Notes: generated from the sequence alone by a model not told the origin. Numbered from the stretch's first letter, positions 33,112 through 44,143 are shown. The stretch: 64,000 nt of DNA from GCA-003244245 sp963823755 (GCA_963823755.1 CAWGMP010000011.1:62001-126000), one strand, 5' to 3'. Numbers and translations are program-made.

Positions 33112-36018
33112 TTGAGCAGTACCGATGATGGGGACGTCCCGCCGCACCGTTACACCGCGGCCCTGGCCGGTGAGATCGAGCGCCGCTGGCAGCGGCTCTG
33201 GGCCGAGCGGGGCACCTTCCATGCACCCAACCCGGTCGGGTCGCTGCGACCCCCAGCCAGCGCAACGGTTCCCGAGGATAAGCTGTTCGTGCAGGACATG
33301 TTTCCCTACCCGTCCGGGTCCGGGCTGCACGTCGGACACCCGTTGGGCTACATCGGCACCGACGTCTTCGCCCGTTACCACCGGATGGCAGGGCGCAACG
33401 TGCTCCACACCATGGGCTTCGACGCGTTCGGGCTGCCCGCCGAGCAACATGCGGCCGAGACCGGCACCCACCCGCGGAGCACGACCGAGGCGAACATCGA
33501 GTTCTTCCTGGCCCAGATCCGTCGGCTGGGGCTGGGCCACGACGAGCGCCGCCGGATCGCCACCACTGATGTCTCGTATTACCGTTGGACCCAGTGGATC
33601 TTCCTGCAGATCTACAACGCGTGGTACGACACCACAGCGCGCCGGGCCCGTCCGATCGCCGAACTGGAGAACGAGTACGCGCAGGGCAACCGGTCCACTC
33701 CGGACGGTCGGCCCTGGGGTGAGCTGACCGGTGACGTGCAGCAGGAGATCATCGACTCGCAGCGGTTGGTCTACCTGTCGCAGGCGCCGGTGAACTGGTG
33801 CCCGGGGCTGGGCACCGTGCTGGCCAACGAAGAGGTCACCGCCGATGGCCGCAGTGAGCGTGGGAACTTTCCGGTGTTCCGGCGCAACCTGCGGCAGTGG
33901 ATGATGCGGATCACCGCCTACGCCGACCGGCTGCTCGACGACCTGGATCGGCTGGACTGGCCCGACAAGGTCAAGACCATGCAACGCAACTGGATCGGCC
34001 GTTCCCACGGTGCCCGGATCCGGTTCGAAGTGAACTCGTCAAGTATCACCGACCCGGGGGTTGGGGGTATGGGAACAGCCACCACCATGGAGGTGTTCAC
34101 GACCCGCCCGGACACCGTGTTCGGTGCCACCTACCTCGTGCTGGCGCCCGAGCACCCGCTGGTCGCCGAGATCGCAGCGACGCGGTGGCCGGCCGGGGTG
34201 GACAGGCGCTGGACTGGTGGAGCCGCCACGCCGGCGGAAGCGATTGCGGTCTACCGCCGCGCCGTCGCGCAGCGCTCCGAGCTGGAGCGTCAGGAGAGTC
34301 GGGACAAGACGGGCGTCTTCACCGGCGCCTATGCCATCAACCCGGCCACGCGTGCGCAGATCCCGGTCTTCATCGCCGATTACGTGCTGATGGGTTACGG
34401 CACCGGAGCGATCATGGCGGTGCCCGGGCAGGACCAGCGCGACTGGGACTTCGCAGCGGCTTTCGGATTGCCGATCGTGCGCACTGTCGCACCACCGGAC
34501 GGCTTCGAGGGACAGGCCTATACCGGCGAAGGTGTGGCGATCAACTCCTCGTTCCTGGACGGGTTCGGCGTCGATGAGGCCAAAAAAGCGATCACCACCT
34601 GGCTGGAGGCCAACGGCGCCGGCGAGGGAACCGTGCAGTACAAGCTGCGCGACTGGTTGTTCGCCCGGCAACGGTACTGGGGCGAGCCGTTCCCGATCGT
34701 CTATGACGATGACGGCCGGCCGCACCCGCTGCCGGAGTCGATGCTGCCCGTTGAGCTGCCGGATGTGGCCGACTACTCGCCGACCACCTTCGACCCCGAT
34801 GACGCGGACTCTGAGCCGGCCCCACCGCTGGCCAAGGCCACCGACTGGGTTCAGGTACAGCTGGACTTAGGCGATGGGCTCAGAACCTACCGCCGTGACA
34901 CCAATGTGATGCCGCAATGGGCGGGATCGTGCTGGTATCAGTTGCGCTACATCGACCCGGACAACTCCGAGGCGATGTGCGATCCGGTCAACGAGCGGTA
35001 CTGGATGGGGCCGCGGCCGCAGCTGCACGGTCCGGACGACCCTGGTGGTCTGGACCTGTACGTCGGCGGCGAGGAGCACGCGGTGCTGCACCTGCTGTAC
35101 TCCCGGTTCTGGCACAAGGTGCTCTACGACCTGGGGCACGTGTCGTCGGAGGAACCCTACCGGCGGCTGTACAACCAGGGCTACATCCAGGCCTACGCCT
35201 ATACCGATGCTCGCGGCGTCTACGTCCCTGCCAGCGAGGTCATCGAAGAGCCCGACGGCCGCTACACCTGGCATGGGCAGCCGGTCCGCCGCGAGTACGG
35301 CAAGATGGGCAAGAGCTTGCGCAACTCCGTCTCTCCCGACGAGATGTGCGACGCTTACGGCGCGGACACGCTCCGGGTCTACGAGATGTCCATGGGCCCG
35401 CTGGACGTCTCCCGCCCGTGGGCGACCAAGGACGTCGTCGGAGCGCACCGGCTCCTGCAGCGGGTGTGGCGCAATCTGGTCGATGAGAACACCGGCGAGT
35501 TGCGGGTGGTCGACACCCCGCTGGATCCGGATACCCAGCCGGGTCTGGAGACCTTGAGGGCGCTGCACCGGGCCATCGCCGGAGTGCGTGCCGACTACGC
35601 CGCGCTGCGGCTGAACACCGCGATCGCCAAGCTGATCGAGCTGAACAACTACGTGACGAAGGTGTACGGCTCGACGCTGGGAACCCCCCGAGCGGTGGCC
35701 GAACCGCTGGTACTGCTGCTGGCACCGGTGGCCCCGCACGTCGCCGAAGACCTGTGGTCGAGGCTAGGCCATGACGAGTCGCTGGTGCACGAGCCGATGC
35801 CCCAGGCACAGGAGCGTTACCTGGTCGAGGACACCATCGAGTACCCGATCCAGATCAACGGCAAGGTCCGTTCCCGGGTGGTGGTGCCCAGTTCGGCAGG
35901 TCCCGACGAGGTGCGCGCCGCGGCATTGGCGCAGGCGCGCAGCGGCGCGCTGGTCGCCGACGAGGAACCCCGCAAGGTCATCGTGGTGCCGGGCCGGCTG
36001 GTCAACGTCGTCCTGTAG
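33112..36018 (+). CDS. leuS: leucyl-tRNA synthetase
   Basis: Encodes 968 aa. Start TTG 33112 was chosen because GGAAGGA lies 8 nt upstream and homology begins at PPHRYTAALAGEIERRWQ; a longer upstream frame crosses the attenuator. The class I HIGH element is PYPSGSGLHVGHPLGY and the KMSKS element is YGKMGKSLRNS. The CP1 editing domain is present between them (MEVFTTRPDTVFGATYLVLA). Charges tRNA-Leu in the cytosol. Its expression is probably tuned by the leader described upstream. It is the first core gene after the accessory block. Confidence 0.97.
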   Translation: MSSTDDGDVPPHRYTAALAGEIERRWQRLWAERGTFHAPNPVGSLRPPASATVPEDKLFVQDMFPYPSGSGLHVGHPLGYIGTDVFARYHRMAGRNVLHTMGFDAFGLPAEQHAAETGTHPRSTTEANIEFFLAQIRRLGLGHDERRRIATTDVSYYRWTQWIFLQIYNAWYDTTARRARPIAELENEYAQGNRSTPDGRPWGELTGDVQQEIIDSQRLVYLSQAPVNWCPGLGTVLANEEVTADGRSERGNFPVFRRNLRQWMMRITAYADRLLDDLDRLDWPDKVKTMQRNWIGRSHGARIRFEVNSSSITDPGVGGMGTATTMEVFTTRPDTVFGATYLVLAPEHPLVAEIAATRWPAGVDRRWTGGAATPAEAIAVYRRAVAQRSELERQESRDKTGVFTGAYAINPATRAQIPVFIADYVLMGYGTGAIMAVPGQDQRDWDFAAAFGLPIVRTVAPPDGFEGQAYTGEGVAINSSFLDGFGVDEAKKAITTWLEANGAGEGTVQYKLRDWLFARQRYWGEPFPIVYDDDGRPHPLPESMLPVELPDVADYSPTTFDPDDADSEPAPPLAKATDWVQVQLDLGDGLRTYRRDTNVMPQWAGSCWYQLRYIDPDNSEAMCDPVNERYWMGPRPQLHGPDDPGGLDLYVGGEEHAVLHLLYSRFWHKVLYDLGHVSSEEPYRRLYNQGYIQAYAYTDARGVYVPASEVIEEPDGRYTWHGQPVRREYGKMGKSLRNSVSPDEMCDAYGADTLRVYEMSMGPLDVSRPWATKDVVGAHRLLQRVWRNLVDENTGELRVVDTPLDPDTQPGLETLRALHRAIAGVRADYAALRLNTAIAKLIELNNYVTKVYGSTLGTPRAVAEPLVLLLAPVAPHVAEDLWSRLGHDESLVHEPMPQAQERYLVEDTIEYPIQINGKVRSRVVVPSSAGPDEVRAAALAQARSGALVADEEPRKVIVVPGRLVNVVL

Positions 36019-36032
36019 AAACTCGTCAGCTT

Positions 36033-37122
<1,090 letters not shown>

Positions 37123-37130
<8 letters not shown>

Positions 37131-37710
37131 GGTCCGCCCTTTCGGTGTCGTCATATGGTGTGGTTGGGTTGGCCTGTTCATGGGCGATCAGTTCATTGAG
37201 CCAGCGCACCTCGCGCTCGCTGGTTTCCAGACCCATCCGGTGCAGCTCGATGGTGTAGCGGTCGATCTGGTCTCCGGTCCGCGCCAGCGCGGCGCGCAGC
37301 CCCTCTCGACGTTCCTCGACCCGGCGTCGTCGTCCCTCCAGGATGCGCATCCTGACCTCGGCCGGTGTCCGGGAGAAGAACGCCAGGTGCACGCCGAAGC
37401 CGTGGTCCTCCCAGGTCTGCGGGCCGGCGTCGGCCAACAGGGTGGCAAAGCGTTCCTTGCCGTCGGCGGTGAGCCGGTACACCCGCCTGCCGCGGCAGGC
37501 CCAGCTGGTTCCTCGGCCGGCGCGCAGGTCCTCCGTACGCTCCTCGTCTTCCACGATGAAGCCTGAGCGCTGCAGCCGGCGTAGCGTTGGATACAGCGAC
37601 CCGAATGAGCAGGCGCGGAACGCCCCGAGTAGTCCGGTGAGGCGTTTGCGCAGCTCATAGCCGTGCATCGGGGCGTCATGGAGCACCCCGAGCACCGCTA
37701 GCTCCAGCAC
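37123..37710 (-). CDS. PadR-family transcriptional regulator
   Basis: Encodes 195 aa from GTG 37710, selected because GGAGGT sits 5 nt upstream and PadR homology begins at VLELAVLGVLHDAPMHGYEL. The winged helix continues through SFGSLYPTLRRLQRSGFIVE. The C-terminal dimerisation helix region contains MRILEGRRRRVEERREGLRA. It overlaps ino1, as in mycobacteria, where a PadR gene precedes ino1. An inverted repeat upstream of its start may be its own operator. Confidence 0.9.
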
Positions 37711-37734
37711 GCGGTACCTCCGACCTGGCGTGTC

Positions 37735-37768
37735 GATGTATACCCGTACTATATCGCGTCGATACATC
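37735..37768 (-). promoter_or_regulatory. candidate PadR operator
   Basis: GATGTAT (37735-37741) and ATACATC (37762-37768) are perfect inverted 7-mers 20 bp apart, about 25 bp before the PadR start. PadR proteins commonly bind ATGTAT-type palindromes. Confidence 0.55.
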
Positions 37769-37844
37769 AGGTCCATCCTCTGCGTATCCATGCCGCCCGA
37801 ACGTCCGAGCGATGATCACTCGGCTGTTGCGTACGCTGTGGTGA

Positions 37845-38249
37845 GTGCGGACCCAGCGGCAGGTGGTGGACTACGCGTTGCAGCGACGTGCGCTGCTCGC
37901 AGAGGTCTACGCCGGCCGGGTCGGAGTGACGGAGGTCTGCGATGCGACCCCGTATCTGCTCCGAGCGGCGAAGTTCCACGGCGAGCCCAGCGCGGTCACC
38001 TGCCCGATGTGTCGCAAGGAGCCGCTGACGCTCGTCTCGTGGGTGTACGGTGACGCGCTCAAGCATGCGGCCGGGTCCGCCCGCACAGCCGACGAGCTGA
38101 GCCGGATGGCGGCGCTGCATGAGGAGTTCAGCGTCTACGTCGTCGAGGTATGCCGAACGTGTAGCTGGAACCATCTCGTGCAGTCATACGTCCTGGGAAC
38201 CGGCGGTGTGGGCAGCAGGCGGTCCCGCCGACGGACCGCAGTGGAGTGA
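37845..38249 (+). CDS. DUF5318 family protein
   Basis: Encodes 134 aa from GTG 37845. The pattern is VVDYALQRRALLAEVYAGRV then CDATPYLLRAAKFHGEPS, CPMCRKEPLTLVSWVYGDAL and VEVCRTCSWNHLVQSYVLG. Four Cys in two CxxC pairs suggest a zinc ribbon. The family sits beside the same PBP gene in mycobacteria and is of unknown function. Confidence 0.9.
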   Translation: MRTQRQVVDYALQRRALLAEVYAGRVGVTEVCDATPYLLRAAKFHGEPSAVTCPMCRKEPLTLVSWVYGDALKHAAGSARTADELSRMAALHEEFSVYVVEVCRTCSWNHLVQSYVLGTGGVGSRRSRRRTAVE

Positions 38250-38335
38250 TCTGACGCCTGGGCTGGGTGGATCCCTGGTCAGGCGCGTCCTGTTCGAACC
38301 CTCGGGACCCGAGTACCGGTCTGGGAGGACAACGC

Positions 38336-40726
38336 GTGAGCGACCAGCGAGATGACAGTGGTCGACATTCAGGGCCGGCTCAGCCGGCAATGAGGCTTCG
38401 GGATCAGAACTATCCACCTGTGCGGTTCGCCCAACCTCGATCAGGTCAACCTCGACCACCCGACCGGCCGATCGCGCCGCCGGCCCCACCGCGGGGCGAG
38501 CCCGAGCTGCTCACCCACCCGGCGCCACGACCGGCTGAGCCGGAGATCAGGTCCAGCCCTCCCGATCCCCCCGCGGTCGGTGGTGGCAAGCCGGGGTGGC
38601 CCCTTGCCTGGCCCCCGGGCTGGCAGCGGGCGCGCAACATCGCTCTGGTCGGCCTGTTGTTGACGATCCTGGTTCCGGTGCTGGCGTTCTTCGCCGGTTG
38701 GCTGTTTCTCGATGCGCCGTCCCCCACGGCGCTGGCCGCGCAGCGCAAGCAGGTCACCACGATCATGGCCAGCGACGGCACCACCGAGGTCGGCCGCTAC
38801 GTGCCCGACGAGGGCAATCGGATCCCGGTCAGTCTCGCGCAAGTGCCCATACACGTACAGAACGCGGTACTAGCCGCTGAGGATCGCAGCTTCCGGTCCA
38901 ACCCCGGATTCGACCTCACGGGCATCGCCCGGGCGACCTGGAAACAGCTCACCGGCGGGAGTGGCGGCGGCTCCACGATCACCCAGCAGTACATCAAGGT
39001 GGCCACCGGTCATGACGAGTACAGCATGTTCCGGAAGTTCCGCGAGGTGATCGTCGCAGCCAAGATAACCAAACAGGAGTCCAAGGACCGGATCCTGGAA
39101 GACTATCTCAACACGATCTACTTCGGTCGCGGCGCCTACGGCATTCAGGCCGCCAGCCAGGCGTACTTCCGGAAGAACGTGCAGAATCTGACTGTCTCCG
39201 AAGCGGCGGTACTGGCCGGCGCGATCCGGTCGCCGTCGCGCTTGGACCCGGCGAAGAACCTGCCCCAAGCACAGGCCCGATGGAACTTCGTGCTCGACGG
39301 CATGGTCGAGCAGGGCTGGCTGTCTCCGGCCGACCGGACCGTCGGGTTGTACCCACAGACCGTGGCGCCGAGCCAAGCCCCGGGCGCACCGACCGACGAC
39401 CGGGCGCACATCGTCGATCGGGTGATGGAGGAGTTGGACAAGCAGGGCATCAACCGTGCGCAGCTGGCCGTCAACGGTGGTCGGATCACCACCACCATCG
39501 ACCCCCGGGCTCAGCAGCTGGCCCGCGACGCGGTGCTCACCGAGCTGCGGGGACAGCCGACGAACCTGCACTCCTCGCTGGTCGCGATCGACCCGCGCAG
39601 TGGAGGGGTGATCGCGTACTACGGCGGATCGGACGGGGATGGCTTCGACCTGGCCGGTGGGCCGGTGTGGAACCCTGGATCCGCCTTCAAGCCGTTCACC
39701 ATGTTGGCCGCTCTGGAGCACGATATCGGGATGAACTCGGTCTACGAGGGCGAATCTCCGCTGGTCATCGACGGCCACTCGTACGCCAACTCGGAGAGCC
39801 GCAACTATCCCAAGCTGACCTTGCGCGAGGCGATGACCCAATCGGTCAACACCGCCTTCGTGCGGCTTGCCCAGGATGTGGGACCGCAAGCCGTCCGGGA
39901 CGCTGCGGTCCAGGCCGGAATCCCGGAGCAGATCAACGGCAAGCGCTCGATGGCCGAGCCGGACAGTGGGGCACCCGGGCTCGGAATCACCCTTGGCCAG
40001 TACCCGGTGCACACGATCGACATGGCCAGCGCCTACGCGACCTTCGCCGCCGAGGGAATGCGGCGTGAGCCCTTCTTCGTCCGCGAGTACGCCAATTCCC
40101 GTGGCACCATCGACTACCGGCACTCCGACAAGCCGCAACCCGCCTTCGACCGGACGGACCCCGAGCGCAACTCGCAACTGGCCGGCAATGTGACCGCGAC
40201 GCTGACCGACGTGGCGCGCAGCTCGCAGATCCCATTGGCGGGCGGCCGTCAGGTGGCCGCCAAGACCGGCACTCACCAGCGCGGTGACACCGGCACCAAC
40301 TCCGCAGCCTGGACTGTCGGGTACACCCCCTCGATCTCCACCGCGGTCTGGCTGGGTGATCCGGCTAACTCTGCGATCAAGAACTCCAACGGCAGCGACA
40401 TCTTCGGGCGGGGCCTGCCGGGCGCGATCTGGCAGCGGTTCATGAATGCTTACCTGATGGGCACCCCCATGGAGACTTTCCCCGCGTTCAAGCTGATCGG
40501 GCCCGCGCCGCCGGTGGTGAACCCGCAACCTCCGCCTGCGTCGCGCACCCGCGAGCCGCGCAGCGCCACCCGATCCGACACGCCCGAGCCGAACTTCGAC
40601 GACCTCGTGCCTACCCCGATCGAGCCCTCGACGAGACCGACCAAGCCGCAGCGCAGCGGATGCTTCCCCTTCTGCGACAATGCGCCACCGAATGACGAGG
40701 GACTTGGCCGTCCGAGGCATTTCTGA
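38336..40726 (+). CDS. ponA: bifunctional class A penicillin-binding protein
   Basis: Encodes 796 aa from GTG 38336 with GGGAGGA 7 nt before. The N-terminus is a Pro-rich cytosolic tail of about 95 residues, then one membrane helix (IALVGLLLTILVPVLAFFAG). The GT51 transglycosylase domain has AVLAAEDRSF and GGSTITQQYIK. The transpeptidase domain has the SxxK serine in GSAFKPF, SVN in TQSVNTAF, and KTG in AAKTGTHQ. It polymerises and cross-links peptidoglycan. The Pro-rich C-terminus ends in SGCFPFCDNAPP. A genome-wide palindromic repeat lies within codons 13-18. Confidence 0.95.
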   Translation: MSDQRDDSGRHSGPAQPAMRLRDQNYPPVRFAQPRSGQPRPPDRPIAPPAPPRGEPELLTHPAPRPAEPEIRSSPPDPPAVGGGKPGWPLAWPPGWQRARNIALVGLLLTILVPVLAFFAGWLFLDAPSPTALAAQRKQVTTIMASDGTTEVGRYVPDEGNRIPVSLAQVPIHVQNAVLAAEDRSFRSNPGFDLTGIARATWKQLTGGSGGGSTITQQYIKVATGHDEYSMFRKFREVIVAAKITKQESKDRILEDYLNTIYFGRGAYGIQAASQAYFRKNVQNLTVSEAAVLAGAIRSPSRLDPAKNLPQAQARWNFVLDGMVEQGWLSPADRTVGLYPQTVAPSQAPGAPTDDRAHIVDRVMEELDKQGINRAQLAVNGGRITTTIDPRAQQLARDAVLTELRGQPTNLHSSLVAIDPRSGGVIAYYGGSDGDGFDLAGGPVWNPGSAFKPFTMLAALEHDIGMNSVYEGESPLVIDGHSYANSESRNYPKLTLREAMTQSVNTAFVRLAQDVGPQAVRDAAVQAGIPEQINGKRSMAEPDSGAPGLGITLGQYPVHTIDMASAYATFAAEGMRREPFFVREYANSRGTIDYRHSDKPQPAFDRTDPERNSQLAGNVTATLTDVARSSQIPLAGGRQVAAKTGTHQRGDTGTNSAAWTVGYTPSISTAVWLGDPANSAIKNSNGSDIFGRGLPGAIWQRFMNAYLMGTPMETFPAFKLIGPAPPVVNPQPPPASRTREPRSATRSDTPEPNFDDLVPTPIEPSTRPTKPQRSGCFPFCDNAPPNDEGLGRPRHF
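38374..38388. repeat. dispersed palindrome GCCGGCTCAGCCGGC
   Basis: A 15-bp palindrome inside the PBP N-terminal tail. Other copies are at 40754, 40781, 40808, 44287, 44314, 46026, 46052 and 56337. Confidence 0.7.
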
Positions 40727-40739
40727 CCGGGAGCAATGA

Positions 40740-42368
40740 TTGGGGCTTCGTGTGCCGGCTCGGCCGGCGGTGGTGGGATTGCCGGCTCGGCCGGCGGTGG
40801 TGGGATTGCCGGCTCGGCCGGCGGTCTCGCAGAGGGTGGTTCCTAGCTGGAGCGATCCGGTGCCGGCGTTGGCCAGCCGGATCGTGGGTGGTCCGCTGGG
40901 CCGGCACGCGGTGCTGGGCCGGCACTGGTTCTGGACCCCGCTGCGGGTGGTGTTGCTGTTCGCGACGATCACCTTGGCGTTGGGCTGGCTGGTCAAGGTG
41001 CCGTGTTTGCAGACCTATCGCGACAGCGCGGGTGTCTTGCAGGTGGACTGGCGCGACGGCCGCCAATACAAGGCGATGTGCTACTCGGACACCGTCCCGC
41101 TCTACACCGCAGAGCGGTTGGACCACCCTGGACTGGCCGGATTCCCGTACGCCACCTCGTGGATCGAGCACCAGGGCGAGCCCGATCAGCAGGTGCGATA
41201 CATGGAGTACCCGGTGCTCACCGGCATGTACCAATGGGTCGCCGCCAAGCTCGCGCAGACCTGGGTAGCGGTCGCGGAGTCTGGCTGGCTTCCCAGTTCG
41301 GCACCCGCCGTCGTGCATTTCGACATCAGCGCGGTGGGGCTGACTGCGGCGTGGTTGGTGACGGTGTGGGCGCTGGTGGGGCTGTCCCGGCGACGACCGT
41401 GGGATGCCGCCCTGGCCGCGTTGTCTCCCCTGGTCGTGGTGCACGCGTTCACCAATTTCGACGCGCTGGCCACCGCGCTGGCTACCACCGGGCTGCTGGC
41501 GTGGGCCCGGCGCCGTCCGGTGCTCGCTGGTGTGCTGCTCGGCCTGGGCGCAGCCACCAAGTTCTATCCGCTGTTGTTGCTGGGCCCGATCCTGCTGTTG
41601 TGCCTGCGGGCCGGCCGGCTGCGCGCCGGGTTGCAGGCGACCGCTGCTGCGGCGGTGGCCTGGGCGGTGGTCAACCTGCCGGTGGCCGTGCTCTACCCGG
41701 CCGGATGGGCGGAGTTCTTCCGGCTCAACGACCGGCGCGGGGCCGATCCGGACACGCTCTACACCGTGGTGTCCACCTTCACCGGCTGGCCTGGTTTCGA
41801 CGGAGTGCTCCGACCCGGCCAGATCCCCAGCACGCTCAACCTGGTCAGCGTGACGTTGTTCCTGCTGGCTTGCATGGCGATCGGCTGGGTCGCGTTGGCG
41901 GCGCCGCGCCGGCCACGGCTAGCCCCCCTGTGCTTCCTGGTGCTGTGCGCGTTCCTGCTCGTCAACAAGGTGTGGAGTCCCCAGTATTCGTTGTGGCTGG
42001 TACCGCTGGCGGTGCTGGCGATCCCCCGGTGGAAACCGGTGCTGGCCTGGATGATCGTCGATGCGCTGCTCTGGGCTCCCCGGATGGCTTACTACCTCGG
42101 TCCGGATCACCAGGGGCTACCCATCGAGCCGTTCCTGGGTGCCGTGCTGATTCGCGACGCTGCCGTCGTGCTGCTGGCGGTCCTGGTGCTCCGGGACATC
42201 CGGCGCCCAGGTCACGACCCGATCCGCGGATCCGGCGACGACCCCCACGGCGGCGTTCTGGACGGAGCCCCCGATGCGGTAGTGCTGCCGCCCGTGGCGG
42301 GACTACGAACCCAGTTGCTCGCGAAGCCATGCGATGTCGCCGGCCTGGGTGTCGGGGTCGGTCTCTAG
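40740..42368 (+). CDS. GT87-type polyprenyl-linked mannosyltransferase-like membrane protein
   Basis: Encodes up to 542 aa. After a repeat-derived N-terminus (three PARPAVVGL units) come about 10 membrane helices. Conserved pieces are YMEYPVLTGMYQWVAAKLAQ, ALLGLGAATKFYPLLLLGPI, NDRRGADPDTLYTV, and NKVWSPQYSLWLVPLAVLAI. This layout matches the GT-C protein next to ponA1 in mycobacteria and likely acts in cell-envelope glycan assembly. TTG 40740 has GGGAG upstream, but GTG 40752 and later codons are possible. The last 66 nt overlap nfo on the other strand. Confidence 0.85.
   Translation: MGLRVPARPAVVGLPARPAVVGLPARPAVSQRVVPSWSDPVPALASRIVGGPLGRHAVLGRHWFWTPLRVVLLFATITLALGWLVKVPCLQTYRDSAGVLQVDWRDGRQYKAMCYSDTVPLYTAERLDHPGLAGFPYATSWIEHQGEPDQQVRYMEYPVLTGMYQWVAAKLAQTWVAVAESGWLPSSAPAVVHFDISAVGLTAAWLVTVWALVGLSRRRPWDAALAALSPLVVVHAFTNFDALATALATTGLLAWARRRPVLAGVLLGLGAATKFYPLLLLGPILLLCLRAGRLRAGLQATAAAAVAWAVVNLPVAVLYPAGWAEFFRLNDRRGADPDTLYTVVSTFTGWPGFDGVLRPGQIPSTLNLVSVTLFLLACMAIGWVALAAPRRPRLAPLCFLVLCAFLLVNKVWSPQYSLWLVPLAVLAIPRWKPVLAWMIVDALLWAPRMAYYLGPDHQGLPIEPFLGAVLIRDAAVVLLAVLVLRDIRRPGHDPIRGSGDDPHGGVLDGAPDAVVLPPVAGLRTQLLAKPCDVAGLGVGVGL
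40753..40826 (+). repeat. 2.7 tandem copies of a 27-bp GC palindrome unit
   Basis: TGCCGGCTCGGCCGGCGG plus 9 bp, repeated at 40753, 40780 and 40807. Each unit adds nine residues (LPARPAVVG) to the GT87 N-terminus. The core is the dispersed GCCGGCT-GCCGGC element. Confidence 0.85.
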
Positions 42369-43073
42369 CACCACGGTGGCGCCCGCCGCAGCGCAGACCG
42401 CCACCAGCTGTTCGGCGCCGATAGTGCCCTGGCGCAGCGGCGCGTGACGATCCCGAGCTGAGCCGAACTCGTCGCGTGAGTTGTTGCAGTGCACCAGGTC
42501 GATCCGGCCGGTGATGGCGAGGATCCGGTCGACGGCGTCGGTCAGGTCCTCGCCCGCGGCGAAGGCGTGGCAGGTATCCAGACAAAAACCGACGTCGTAG
42601 TCTCCGATCGCGTCCCACAACCGGGCGAGCGAATCGAACCGTCGGGCCATTGCGTTGTCCCCACCCGCAGTGTTCTCCACCAGGATCCGGGTACCGAAAC
42701 CACCGTCGGCTGACTGTCGAGCGAACATCTTGCGCCAGTTCTCGACGCCCTGAGCGGGGTCTTCGCCCTTGCCGAGATGGCCGCCATGCACCACCAACCC
42801 GCGAGCACCGATCGTCGCGGCCGCCGCGGCGTGCTGGGCGACCAGCTTGCGGGACGGAATGCGGATGCGGTTGTTCAGCGATGCCACATTGATCACGTAG
42901 GGTGAGTGCACGTAAGTCTCGAGGTCAGTAGCGAGCAGCTGATCGGCTCGCGGATGCGGGTGTGGTCGCGTCCAACTCTGTGGGTCTGCGAGGAAGAACT
43001 GCAACGCCTCAGCGTTGCGCTGAGTAGCCGCACTTACCGGATCGTTGTCGCTGACATGGGCACCGATACGCAT
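42303..43073 (-). CDS. nfo: endonuclease IV (AP endonuclease 2 family)
   Basis: Encodes 256 aa. Starts MRIGAHVSDNDPVSAATQRN, with zinc-ligand segments GLVVHGGHLGKGED, ILVENTAGGDN, VGFCLDTCHAFAAGEDL, VHCNNSRDEFGSARDRHAPL and VVLETDPD. It cleaves DNA 5' to abasic sites in base-excision repair. The C-terminus overlaps the end of the GT87 gene by 66 nt in the convergent orientation. Confidence 0.93.
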   Translation of the reverse strand: MRIGAHVSDNDPVSAATQRNAEALQFFLADPQSWTRPHPHPRADQLLATDLETYVHSPYVINVASLNNRIRIPSRKLVAQHAAAAATIGARGLVVHGGHLGKGEDPAQGVENWRKMFARQSADGGFGTRILVENTAGGDNAMARRFDSLARLWDAIGDYDVGFCLDTCHAFAAGEDLTDAVDRILAITGRIDLVHCNNSRDEFGSARDRHAPLRQGTIGAEQLVAVCAAAGATVVLETDPDTQAGDIAWLREQLGS

Positions 43074-43176
43074 ATCCGTACCCTAGACGGGGCGCCTGAG
43101 ATCGATCGGTGTACCCGTACAGTACACAGTGAGTGCACAGCGTAACCACGATCTGCTGAAAGTGCTGGTTATCGTC

Positions 43177-43197
43177 ACGAAGAGGCTCTCTCTTCGT
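43177..43197. promoter_or_regulatory. hairpin upstream of secreted-protein gene
   Basis: ACGAAGAG (43177-43184) and CTCTTCGT (43190-43197) form a perfect 8-bp stem about 55 nt before the next start codon. It could be an operator or the nfo upstream boundary. Confidence 0.45.
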
Positions 43198-43252
43198 TAC
43201 CCTGACGACACAACCGGGTACTGAGCGACATGTGAGCGACACGGAGGCACCT

Positions 43253-44143
43253 ATGGGAACACGAGCAAGGGTGACCACGGTTGCCGGAGCAGCCACGTTA
43301 CTGTGTGCAGCGAGCGCCTTCGGGGGGGGCTTAGCGGCCCTCGCCGCACCCTCTGCCGTTTCCGCTCCAGCTCTTGTTTTGGCGACAACTCCCGCACCGA
43401 TGCTAGTGGGCGCTTGCGGGGACACGGTGCGTGGTGATCCTGGGCAGCGAGTCGGTGTCCGGCTGGCGAGTCTGTCGGTGGTCGATGTCGGTTCCGTTCC
43501 CGCGAGCGGGTCGAAAACATTCAACGCCAGGCCGGCGCTGCGTGAGGTGCTGGGTCCGGTGGCTCCGGCGTGTCTGATCACCGCTGAGCCGATCTTGCCG
43601 GCTGCGGCCCCCGTCGAGAAGTTGATCGAACCCGTCGCCGCGCCGCTCAAGCCCGCAGTCGGTTTTCTTCCCGCGCTGGGCCATCCCGCGGCGCCGCCGG
43701 CACCGGCTTCGCCGCCGGCAGCGCCGGCGAATCAGCCACAGCCCGGCGCGGCACCAGCGCTGGCCTCTCCTGCGCCCGGTCCGTTCTTCGGTCCGGCGAT
43801 GCCGACCGATTTCCCGTTCGCGCTCGGTCAGTACAACAGCGGGCTGCCTCGTTACAACTACGCCGAGCTGTTGATGATCGGTCGGCCAGGTGGTCCCGGC
43901 GGGCTCGGGCGGCTGTCCGCGGGCATGCTCACGGCAGACCTGTTCGGTACACCACAGGTCAGTAACGGCTCGGGTCTCGGCAAGCAGAGTGCGGCAGCCA
44001 ACGACGTCGCCGCCGCAGGCCGGGCGACGGCCTTGCCTGCCAACGGTGTTGAGCGTATCGCCCTGCCGGTTCTGGTTGCGGTGTTGATGCTGGCCAGTGT
44101 CACGGCCGCGCTGATGCGCGGCTGGGTGCTCGGGCGTCGATGA
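43253..44143 (+). CDS. secreted Pro/Ala-rich protein with C-terminal membrane anchor
   Basis: Encodes 296 aa from ATG 43253 with GGAGG 7 nt upstream. A signal peptide (VTTVAGAATLLCAASAFGGG then AALAAP) precedes a low-complexity region, PPAPASPPAAPANQPQPGAA. The C-terminus has one hydrophobic helix (IALPVLVAVLMLASVTAALM) and a short RGWVLGRR tail. This layout places it outside the membrane with an anchor. No catalytic motif is seen. The sequence around FPFALGQYNSGLPRYNYAEL looks conserved rather than random. Family unknown. Confidence 0.7.
   Translation: MGTRARVTTVAGAATLLCAASAFGGGLAALAAPSAVSAPALVLATTPAPMLVGACGDTVRGDPGQRVGVRLASLSVVDVGSVPASGSKTFNARPALREVLGPVAPACLITAEPILPAAAPVEKLIEPVAAPLKPAVGFLPALGHPAAPPAPASPPAAPANQPQPGAAPALASPAPGPFFGPAMPTDFPFALGQYNSGLPRYNYAELLMIGRPGGPGGLGRLSAGMLTADLFGTPQVSNGSGLGKQSAAANDVAAAGRATALPANGVERIALPVLVAVLMLASVTAALMRGWVLGRR

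Noticed and set aside
40753..40826. CRISPR array
   Set aside because: The 27-bp units are contiguous without unique spacers and encode protein repeats. No cas genes in the window.
38870..40996. A 700-codon open frame antisense to the penicillin-binding protein
   Set aside because: It mirrors a high-GC coding gene on the other strand, is rich in Arg, Gly, His and Val, and shows no family motif. The plus-strand PBP is certain.
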